Assembly: GCA_022496185.1 (NCBI GenBank)
Contig: WTXG01000459.1
Coordinates: 1-21,478, forward strand
Reading direction: 5' to 3'
DNA: 21,478 nucleotides
Source: Multifurca ochricompacta
Taxonomy: Eukaryota > Basidiomycota > Agaricomycetes > Russulales > Russulaceae
The position numbers were made by a program, and so were the translations under genes. Shown here in pieces: positions 8,311 to 16,484 of this stretch (positions are counted from its first letter, which is position 1; each line of letters begins with the position of its first letter). The notes under the pieces are model-generated. The model had not been told where the DNA came from and searched no databases. It was given only the letters and a program-made list of their open reading frames with translations.

Positions 8311-11300
8311 GTTACCCTTTTAGTCACCATAGGGTCAAGGGTAGAAAAACACCGATTCTTGGTCACAAGTCTAGGACCAGAAAAGGTCATACTCGGACTT
8401 CCATGGTTAAAATATAGCAACCCTTCTATTAATTGGGAAAGGGGCAAAGTCACCCTGCAAGACTCCATTGAGAAAGACATCCTCATGGAGGACGAAAGCG
8501 ACTGGTTTGCAGGAGTAGAGCAAATATCAGCAAACAGATTAGAACGCCGACAATTTGTAAAAGACGGAGTCTTGGACTGTACCACCGATGAGTTATGGTG
8601 TTATGCAGGCTTCACTTACTCACAAGAAGCCTATGCAAAAGATTACCTAACTCGTACGGAAGGAAAATCTTTTGAAGATTTGGTACCTCCACCATATAGA
8701 GACTTCGCACGGGTCTTCTCAGAAGAAGAATCCCAAAGACTCCCTCAGCACCAATCATGGGACCATACTATAGACATTGTGCCTGGGTCGAAGACCCAAT
8801 GGAAAGCCAAAGTCTATCCCATGTCACCAAATGAGCAGGTAGAACTGGACAAGTTTCTGGAAGAGCATCTCCAGAAAGGGTATATCATACCATCTAAATC
8901 TCAATGGTGGTACCTGTATTCTTCATAAAGAAAAAGGATGGGAAAATCTGTCTCATCCAAGACTACAGACCTCTGAATGATATTACTGTCAAAAACAAAT
9001 ATCCACTTCCACTTGCAGTCGACATTATCAATCGACTTAAGGGTGCAAAGATCTTTACCAAAATGGATGTACGATGGGGATATCACAACATCCGGATAAA
9101 GGAAGGAGACGAATACAAGGTGGCATTTTCCACCAACCGTGGTCTCTTTGAGCCACGTGTAATGTATTTTGGATTAACAAATAGCCCTGCCACCTTCCAA
9201 GGATTTATGAATTCCATCTTCTCCGATATGATCGCAAAAGGGGAAGTCGCTGTATATATGGATGACATTTTAGTCTTCTCACCGAATATAGAGAAGCATA
9301 GAAAAGATGTCAGAGAAGTCCTAAAGCGACTAGAAGAGTATGATCTCTACCTAAAGCCCCAGAAATGCGACTTCGATAAAGATCACATGGAGTACCTTGG
9401 ACTTATTATATCTGAGGGACAAGTCAGAATGGACCCTGGGAAGGTCCAGGTGGTCAAAGACTGGCAAACCCCAAAAACCCTGAAAGAAGTCCGCACCTTT
9501 ATTGGCTTTGCCAATTTTTATAGATGCTTTATACAAGGGTTCTCGATTATCACCAGACCACTTCATGATCTGACAAAGAAAAATCAACCCTGGCAGTGGG
9601 AAAGACCACAGCAAGAGGCTTTCGACGCCTTAAAGAGGAGATTCACCCAGATGCCTATCTTGGCGATCTACGATCCTGATCTCCCAACCCAGGTCGAAAC
9701 AGACGCTTCGGGATTTGCCACTGGAGGCATATTATCCCAAAAACACACTGATAATCTTTGGCACCCTATCGCCTTCTGATCGCAGTCAATGTCGGAAGCA
9801 GAAAGAAACTATGAAATATATGATAGGGAAATGCTCGGCATAATCCGTGCCCTAGAAGACTGGCGCCACTTCCTAGAAGGGCTTCTCCAGTTTGAAATAG
9901 TAATGGATCATAAGAATATTGAATGGTGGAGATCCATGCGAGACCTCACCAGACGTCAAGCACAATGGGCTCTCTACCTGAGCAGATTCAATTTCACGAT
10001 CCAATACAAAAAGGGGCACCTTATGCAAGCAGACGCCTTAAGCCGATTTTGGCAGACCAGGTGTTAGACAATGAGGACAACAAACAAGTCCAGGTCCTCA
10101 AGCCAGAACACTTTCTTAGTGCGGCACGGGCACATTATCGCCCACAGAGTTCTCCCCTTACGGAACGCATAAAGAAGGCAGGAAGCAGGGAAGCAGAAGT
10201 TATAGAAGGATTAAAAACCCTTACCAAAACTGCTCCCAGTGCCTTAAAAGATGGCGTCAACCTTTGGGAAGAAGAAGATGGCCTAGTTTACTACAAAGGG
10301 AAACTTTATGTACCCAATGTACCGGATCTCCGAAAAGACATTATTCGGGATTGTCATGATTTGGTTACAGCCGGTCACCCTGGTAAAAACGGGACCATCG
10401 AGTTGGTATCACGCTATTATTGGTGGCCCAGAATGGCACAATATATTATGCGCTATGTCGAAGGATGCGACTGATGTCAGTGATATCGGATGGATAAGCA
10501 CCCAGTCGCCCCTCTGCAACCACTGGAAGTTCCAGAAGGACCCTGGCAAACGATCGGAGTAGATCTGATCACAGGGCTACCTTCCTCTTCCAGGAAAGAT
10601 GCGATCTTAACAATAGTAGATCATTATACAAAGCAAGTGCATCTTTTCCCAGTTACAAGTGGTATTACAGCAGATGGCGTGGGAAAAATATACTTCGACC
10701 ATGTATTCCCCTGCATGGGATCCCCAAAAGTATTGTCAGTGACAGGGGTCCCCAGTTTGCAGCAAGGACCATGCGCGCCACCTTGAAGCGTTTAGGGGTG
10801 AACAGTAGTCTCACCACAGCCTATCATCCACAAGCCAATGGTATGACAGAGCGTAAAAATCAAGAAATAGAACAATATTTACGACTCTTCATTGGCAAGA
10901 GACAGGATGACTGGATCGAGCTACTCCCCACGGCGGAGTTCGTATTAAACACGAGGAAGTCCTCAGCAACGGATCATACCCCATTTGAATTACTCTATGG
11001 GTATACCCCGGACTTCACTATCCCCGCGGGACATGCCACAGGCATCCCCAGCTTAGACCAACGCCTACAACAGTTACGTCTTACCCGACGCGACGCAGAG
11101 GCAGCTATGAGGCTTAGCAAGACATGTATGACTTGTGATCTAGCTCAATCAGGGCACAATTTCCCAAAGGAGGGAGATTATGTCTGGTTGCAGTCCAAAA
11201 ACATTAAAATCCACCAGCAGTCCCAGAAGCTCGGTCCCAAACAATTAGGACCATTCAAAGTTCTGAAGAAACTTAGCGACCTGGATTACAAGTTGGACTT

Positions 11301-11675
11301 GCCTCCAGCACTGAAAGTCCACAACATATTCCATGTGGACCGCCTTAGTCTATACAAAGGCAATGACATTAACGGGCTGATGCCCACACCACCAGACCCC
11401 ATTACCATAGACGGTGAGGAAGAGTACAAGTGGACCATATCAGAGATAGCAAAATGTTTGGTTGCACACTCAAGTTCCTTATCCGATGGAAGGGTTATGG
11501 AGAAGGCGAAGATACATGGGAACTGGAACGAAATCTAACCCATGCACAGGACTCCATTCAAAAGTTCTATCAACAGAACCCAGGAGCTCCTCGGAAGATT
11601 GCTGCAATCTACTTTGCCACTGCCCCTTGGCAGCCCACACAACTCTATACGGCTTACGAGGACGTTATGCCCTAG
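8311..11675 (+). pseudogene. pol: pol of element B: protease (partial)-RT-RNase H-integrase-chromodomain, degraded
   Basis: The frame is open from the first base after A's LTR and gives the end of retropepsin (FLVTSLGPEKVILGLPWL). It continues with RT (FFIKKKDGKICLIQDYR, YMDD at 9255-9266), RNase H (ETDASGF, AERNYEIYDREML), and integrase (HPGKNGT, YYWWPRM, GVDLITGLP, TTAYHPQANGMTERKNQEIE). A chromodomain (LKFLIRWKGYGEGEDTWE) precedes TAG at 11673-11675. Frameshifts lie near 8903, 10048, 10709 and 11428. In-frame TGA codons are at 9777-9779, 10472-10474 and 10481-10483. At the first of these, family knowledge suggests Arg (AFxSQSM), consistent with CGA to TGA. The gene is dead. Confidence 0.92.
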
Positions 11676-11686
11676 GAGGGGGGTAA
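11674..11686 (+). promoter_or_regulatory. Polypurine tract of element B
   Basis: AGGAGGGGGGTAA overlaps the pol stop codon and directly precedes the TGTCACGG that opens the LTR. Confidence 0.8.
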
Positions 11687-12265
11687 TGTCACGGCTCTAT
11701 TTTATTTTTCCTTTTCTTTTCTCCCTTTTGGATCACATGACTGTGGGAAGATTACCCAGCAGTCTCAACACGTGATCATGGGAATGTAGTCGTGACATGG
11801 ATCATGTGACCGAGTCACATGTAATAGTCACATGCTGCTTAGTCAGCACAAGAGCCACTCAACAATAACAAGTCGATTCTCTATTGTGTTTACCACAATA
11901 AGCAAAGCCCCACAGTTTGGACGGTTCTAGACCAAGTGGAGCTGCTATCAAGATAAGAGGAGTCCAGCCTAGAAGGTTCTAGGTAAGTGGAGCTCTAGAT
12001 AAGGGCCCAGGTTGGGCCATGGCCAATTTTAGCACAGAATCACATGTATCAGTAGATAGACGTGTTCCAGACCTAAGGGCTAGACTACATATCAGTTATC
12101 TACTCCACAATGACGTCATTATGACATCACATTGTGGAGCATGATCAGTCAGCAGAGTAAAGCAGCTTACGAATCACAAAGATAAGGCTCAGTCAGCAAT
12201 ACAGCTGACTGATACTTGCTGATTCTTGCTTACACCTACTGCTTACCTCGTTACACTGAGAAATG

Positions 12266-12272
12266 TATATAA
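12266..12272 (+). promoter_or_regulatory. TATA box in element B's LTR
   Basis: TATATAA, with the first copy of the 23-bp repeat starting 34 nt downstream at 12300. That matches the TATA-to-start spacing in A and D, so RNA probably begins near 12300. Confidence 0.6.
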
Positions 12273-12299
12273 GACCCTCTGTAACAGCCTGTAGCCCCC

Positions 12300-12419
12300 A
12301 TCTTGTCCTCTTGGGGCTGCAGGTGAGTAACTGTCTACACGAGTTCGATACATAGTGCTAATACATACTGCCTCCCTGTGTGACTCGATCCTTTGGATCT
12401 TGTCCTCTTGGGGCTGCAG
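12300..12419 (+). repeat. Pair of 23-bp direct repeats bounding an intron-like segment
   Basis: Exact copies at 12300-12322 and 12397-12419, 97 bp apart, each ending GGGGCTGCAG. The first copy is followed at once by GTGAGTAACT, a strong 5' splice site. The second ends in CAG, a usable 3' splice site. A CTAAT branch-like motif (GTGCTAATAC) lies between. A tandem duplication without splicing is the simpler reading. Confidence 0.6.
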
Positions 12420-12590
12420 TTTCTTCCAGTTTCAGAACGCCGTCATCGTGGTTGCATAAACCACTGTGGGTGACACAGTTCCTGGTCATTACTTAACGCG
12501 TGATGTTTGCCTCCGCGGTACGCCCAACGACTTAGGTCACCACACCTTTGCCCTTCTTTACTAATTGTACACGGAGCTTCACCCGTTACA

Positions 12591-13649
12591 CATTCCAGAC
12601 CATCACCATGGACTTCATCGTCAAACTCCCCACTTCCAGAGGCTTCGATTCAATCCTGACCATCACTGACCATGACTGTTCAAAAGCAGCGCTGTTCATA
12701 CCCTGCAATGAGTCCATTACGGCAGAAGGAGTGGCCAAACTCTACCTGGATCATGTCTACAGACACTATGGTCTCCCTGAAAAGATCATCTCAGACCATG
12801 ACCCACGCTTCACATCCACGTTCGCCAGAGCACTCTGCAAGACGCTGAACATTGCCCAAAACATCTCTACGGCATACCACCCACAGACAGATGGACAATC
12901 AGAAAGAACAAATCAGTGGCTCAAACAGTATCTTTGATTTTGGTGCAATGGATGACAGAATGATTGGGCGGACTGGCTTGCAATGGCAGAATTTGCACAC
13001 AACTCCTGGCCCAATGGCACCACGAAACACTCCCCATTCTCACTTATCATGGGGTGGACGCCTCAAGCCACATGGACAGGAAAGCCAATGAACATCCCTT
13101 CAGCCATGCAGCATATCAACCAATGGGAAGAGATCAGGAAATTGGCCAATGAGAACCTGTTGAAGGTGCAAAAGACCCTGACAGAGAAGTCTACAAGGTT
13201 CACACCTTATTGGACCAATGACCTGGTATGGTTGGAAGGGAAGAACATTCACACGTCACATCCAACAGCCAAGTTAGCGCCCCAACGTCATGGACCTTTC
13301 AAGATAACAAGGAAGCTGTCAGATGTGTCATACAAACTCGAACTCCCCCCTACATGGCACATTCATCCAGTCTTCCATGCCAGGCTGCTCACACCTTACA
13401 AGGAAACGCCACTACATGGAGAAAACTTTTCGAGACCACCACCTGACCTTATCAACAGGGAAGAAGAGTGGGAAGTGGAACGTATTTTAAATTCAAAGTG
13501 ACAAGGTCAAGGGTGCAAGCTGTACTACCTAATCAAGTGGAAGGGATTCCCACCCTCTGACAACTCATGGGAACCAGCTGGAGATATCTTTGCCAGCCCT
13601 TATCGCGGAGTTCCATACCCGAAACCCAGAAGCGCCCAAGAACAGTTAA
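12591..13649 (+). pseudogene. pol: pol fragment of element C: integrase core and chromodomain
   Basis: The fragment reads FQTITMDFIVKLP onward. Integrase D-D-E residues are at 12611-12613, 12794-12796 and 12902-12904. It continues through the integrase C-terminal region (GPFKITRKLSDVSYKLELPP) and a chromodomain (CKLYYLIKWKGF). In-frame TGA codons are at 12935-12937 (CGA in D), 12953-12955 (CGA in A) and 13499-13501 (CGA in A, CGG in D). A small deletion near 13591 shifts the frame before the ancestral TAA at 13647-13649. The 5' part is missing because B inserted just before the first catalytic Asp. Confidence 0.9.
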
Positions 13650-13725
13650 AAGGAGCAGCCCCAGACCCCATCAAACCCCCCAGTACATGCTCTCTCAGCA
13701 ATGTCCTACTACCATCCAATCTATC

Positions 13726-14384
13726 ATGTCCTTCATCGCTGCCAACGCCGCTGTTGACACTTTCACTGCCACTGCCATAGTTGTCGAGAATTTCCCATCC
13801 GCTCATCCCTCCACACACCCCTCTTCCCCTATCGACTATGAAGCCGCGGAGGCCCGTGTCAAGAACCAATCCCCGAACCCAGATGACGACTTCACCCACT
13901 GTGAAGAGCCCCACCCCAACGACTTACTCAATGGGGAGATCGATGACGAAGCCCCCGAATTCCCATTCATCCCCAATAACCCCAACTCATCTATGTACTT
14001 CCCCTTGGAGATCACAATGGCCAACGGTTCCATGGCCATCGCAAAATACATCTACTATACCAATAACAGGATGGATGTGGCAGGGTGTATGAAGAAGGAT
14101 GGGCCAGTTTACGGGGCTCCCATCTATCTGGAGGAAAGGTACATGGGCCAACTTCACCACACGCTGACTGACGAACAGCTGGGCCACCTTGCCGCAGAGG
14201 ACTGTCATGCCTATGCGATCAATGAGGTGATGAATGATATGAGACTCCCACGTCTGAAGGCAGAAGTCATGAGGCTGAGGAAGAATATCACCTTGCGGAG
14301 AACGCTGAACCAACAGTACAAGGAACATGCAAAAATGATGGCAAGGTTGACGAATGGGATGTTCCAGTTGGAACAGGAGATTGT
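13726..14384 (+). pseudogene. ORF3 of element C, truncated by insertion of element D
   Basis: ATG at 13726, 76 nt after the ancestral pol stop. It is open for 219 codons with no stop or frameshift until D's LTR begins at 14385. It covers the N-terminal region (MSFIAANAAVDTF, SSPIDYEAAEARV), the central part (PLEITMANG, VYGAPIYLEERYM) and most of the coiled-coil segment (MRLRKNITLRRTLNQQYKEH). The zinc-knuckle part lies beyond D, outside the window. Identity to A's ORF3 is roughly three quarters by eye. The unbroken frame in an otherwise dead copy suggests the protein was kept functional until the element died. Confidence 0.85.
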
Positions 14385-14966
14385 TGTTACGAACCCCATC
14401 TTTGCCCGTATTCTTCTTTCTACCTAACGACAACCCTTCCTTGCCGCCCACTTTACATTACCAGATCACGTCTCCATCGTGGGATCCCTCACGTGCCCTG
14501 CTCCCTTCCTGTGACTGACTTTGTTTCTGTTTACTTCGCTTTACTTATGATTGGTTTCCCTTATCGCTTATCCCTTATCTTTACGACCGGACACTTACTT
14601 AATTCCCTATCAGAAGCCAGGCTTTACGCCCACCGCTTTCGTATATTCGGGCCCACTTGACTCCGTTATCTTATCTATAGACGCCCACTCGATTACGTAT
14701 ATAAGTCCGCTGTAACTACCTTGTAGACCTCAGACTCGACTTATTGAATACATCGGTGTTTGTCTTCTGGACTTCCCCTTGAAACCTTTGACTTGATCAT
14801 CTCAGTGCTTTTGGCACTTTTCCGCTCAACATCGTCACTCGGGAACAGCCCTGTTGACTTTGACTCTTCCATCTTAAACTCCAAGAGGCCTTATTGACCT
14901 CTTATCTGAACTCACGTACAAAGCTGTCGCACAAGTCGTGCCGAACATCTCACACCGGACGTAACA
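14385..14966 (+). repeat. 5' LTR of element D
   Basis: 582 bp, TGTTACGAAC to GGACGTAACA. Homologous to the LTRs of A and to the solo LTR 241-818; the best conserved block runs from the GACCGGACACTTACTTAA region through the TATA box. The left edge interrupts C's ORF3 and the right edge is followed by the primer-binding site. Confidence 0.95.
14698..14742 (+). promoter_or_regulatory. LTR promoter of element D: TATA box and RNA 5' end/self-primer
   Basis: TATATAA at 14698-14704, then AGACTCGACTT at 14732-14742. The 34-nt spacing equals that in A and in the solo LTR. The 11-mer is complementary to the primer-binding site at 14969-14979. Confidence 0.75.
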
Positions 14967-14968
14967 TC

Positions 14969-14979
14969 AAGTCGAGTCT
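14969..14979 (+). promoter_or_regulatory. Self-primer binding site of element D
   Basis: AAGTCGAGTCT begins two bases after the LTR end and pairs perfectly with the 11 nt at the predicted RNA 5' end (14732-14742). It is identical to A's site. Confidence 0.87.
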
Positions 14980-14985
14980 CTCATC

Positions 14986-15447
14986 GTGGCTTCCAGCCGC
15001 AGTCAGACCCTGTTTAAAGAAGAACCCATCGAACGAAGGGACGAGCCTGATCTTTCACAGCAAGTACTTGGCTCTGCCACCTGGAAAGATTTTGAGTCCG
15101 AGTTTGGATACTACGTCTATCACGACGGAAGATACCAACCGGTAGAATACGACGACGAAAAGAGAGTTTGGTATCGTATCCGATATTCGGACAGCCGACA
15201 CTCTTGGGTTACTACAGGACCCGCCCCACCTGAATTTGGATTAGGACCGTGGAGGGAGAATCCCCTGGCCATTGTTACGGACTCTGAACCAGAAGAGTAC
15301 GTAGAAGAACACAGTGAAGAAGCACTGGTATTAGCGTCGACTACAACCCCAGTTGCACCCACAGTTGTCACGTCCAGAGCCCCTGCTTTGACAACTCCCC
15401 AGATTTCGATACAATCCACCGACACCGTCACCCCGTTTTACCAAAAT
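14986..15447 (+). other. AUG-less, conserved N-terminal extension in frame with gag, element D
   Basis: A 154-codon open stretch from GTG at 14986 (context ATCGTGG) to the gag ATG at 15448. The nearest upstream stop in this frame is TAA at 14962-14964, at the LTR end, and no in-frame ATG occurs in between. It starts VASSRSQTLF and includes WKDFESEFGYYVYHDGRY, RVWYRIRYSDSRHSW, then an acidic and Thr/Pro/Val-rich linker. There is no signal peptide or membrane helix. No domain is recognised. Close agreement with A at the protein level argues that it is translated, which would need a non-AUG start. Confidence 0.68.
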
Positions 15448-16484
15448 ATGTCTACTATCGCCGCCCAGCTCCCAGACCCAGTTCCTCCCCCGCCGGCTGT
15501 GTTACCACCCAACATTCCCCCACCATCGGACGATTGTCGGGAGTACTTCCCCAAACGTTTACCGGGGACCGGTCACAAAGCAAGAAGTTTATGCTGGAGT
15601 TCACAACCTTCAAAAACTTCAATCACGACGTCCCCCAGATCATCAACCCCTTCCAGCGAGCCAACCTCTTCCTTTCTCTGATCCGAGGGGAGGCTGTGGA
15701 CGACTGGACCATGGAACAATTGGAATGGTTGAACGAACAAATTGAAAGCGGTCGTCGCACCACTAGTGAAGGGCTTTGGGAGACTATCGCCCAGCGATTC
15801 AAGGATGCGTTTACGGATGGGCAGGCCAAGCAGAAGGCTGCTCGAGAGCTTAAGTCTCTCAGGATGGAAAAAGGAGAGCTTGACGCTTATGTAGCCAAGT
15901 TCAGAAGCTTGGCCAACAGGGCCGGCTACGACACCGATGAGGAGGCCACACTGGACCTCTTCTCTCAGGGACTGCCCAACCCCCTGGTGAAAAACATCAT
16001 CCAGTTTCATCATCCCCACGATTGGGATACATGGGTTGATGCTGCCCGCCGACAGCAGCAAGATTACCTCGATTTCCAGACGCGTTTTGGGGTCGACACA
16101 AAGAAAGGAAAGACCCGCGACCAGTGGAAGGCCGCCTTCGGGGTCAAGCCTGCCCACACTAGTCAGAGGGATCCAAACGCCATGGACACCTCTGCTGACA
16201 GAACCAGAGCCCGGGTTGCACTCACGGAAGACGAAAGGCAGACATTAATGAAGGAAGGAAGGTGCTTTCGCTGCAAGGCGCAAGGACACATGTCTAGAGA
16301 ATGCCCAAAAAAAGGGGCGCGAGCGGCGGAAGCGGTGGTCAAACCAGTTCAAAATAACCCACCGACCATTGACAAAAGGACAAAAGAAGAAAAGGCACAG
16401 GAGATATGGATGAATATGATGAAAGAAAGTGAGGAAGTGCGAGCCATCCTGGTAGAAAAGGCATTCGCAAAAAAGGATTTTTGA
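15448..16484 (+). pseudogene. gag: gag of element D (capsid and nucleocapsid), one frameshift
   Basis: Starts at the first ATG of the predicted transcript (MSTIAAQLPDP). A Pro-rich segment leads to a single-base loss near 15529 (TCGGG to TCGG), after which the frame resumes (SGVLPQTFTGDRSQSKKF). The capsid-type region has WTMEQLEWLNEQ, LWETIAQRFKDAF and SQGLPNPLVKNII. One CCHC knuckle, CFRCKAQGHMSREC, lies near the C-terminus, which is Lys/Glu rich. It stops at TGA 16482-16484, directly after the slip site. Apart from the missing base it is full length, and the missing base could be an assembly error. Confidence 0.88.
16469..16475 (+). promoter_or_regulatory. -1 frameshift slip site between gag and pol, element D
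   Basis: A AAA AAG in the correct X XXY YYZ register (gag codons GCA AAA AAG GAT TTT TGA), nine bases before the gag stop ends. The -1 frame continues open into protease. A well-known eukaryotic and bacterial slip sequence; use here is inferred. Confidence 0.7.

Larger units (their letters stand above)
8311..12590 (+). mobile_element. Element B: second chromovirus family, 5' part cut off by element A
   Basis: Holds the end of protease, RT, RNase H, integrase and chromodomain, then polypurine tract and a 3' LTR. The protein differs clearly from A, C and D and the coding sequence is visibly more AT-rich, so it is a separate family. Its gag, start of pol and 5' LTR are not here. They should lie left of element A, which jumped into it. 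Its own right edge at 12590 falls exactly where the integrase of element C resumes, so B is itself an insertion in C. Confidence 0.85.
11687..12590 (+). repeat. 3' LTR of element B
   Basis: The start TGTCACGG is fixed by the polypurine tract. The end is placed at CCGTTACA (12583-12590) because its complement TGTAACGG matches 7 of 8 bases of the start, and because the next base resumes the integrase of element C without a gap. This gives 904 bp. It contains no gene. It has a TATA box (12266-12272), a 23-bp direct repeat (12300-12322 and 12397-12419) and intron-like signals between the repeat copies. An alternative end, GTGACA at 12470-12475, leaves 115 bp unexplained and is less likely. Confidence 0.75.
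12591..14384 (+). mobile_element. Element C: old A-family copy split by elements B and D
   Basis: Contains integrase from just before MDFIVKLP, the chromodomain, and the first half of ORF3. The left side ends at B's LTR, the right side at D's LTR, so both B and D landed in it and the rest lies outside the window. It aligns with D along its length but has lost many CpG sites to TpG or CpA. The last five bases before D (ATTGT, 14380-14384) are the expected target duplication of D. Confidence 0.88.

Noticed and set aside
12476..12590. Ending element B's LTR at GTGACA (12470-12475) and calling the next 115 bp host DNA
   Set aside because: Extending to CCGTTACA gives a better inverted match to the LTR start and a gap-free return to element C's integrase at 12591.
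13987..14451. Minus-strand open frame of about 150 codons crossing the C/D junction
   Set aside because: It spans an insertion junction and is antisense to ORF3, so it cannot be an inherited gene.
14986..14988. Treating GTG as an ordinary gag start
   Set aside because: Eukaryotic translation seldom starts at GTG; the extension is therefore listed apart from the AUG-started gag.
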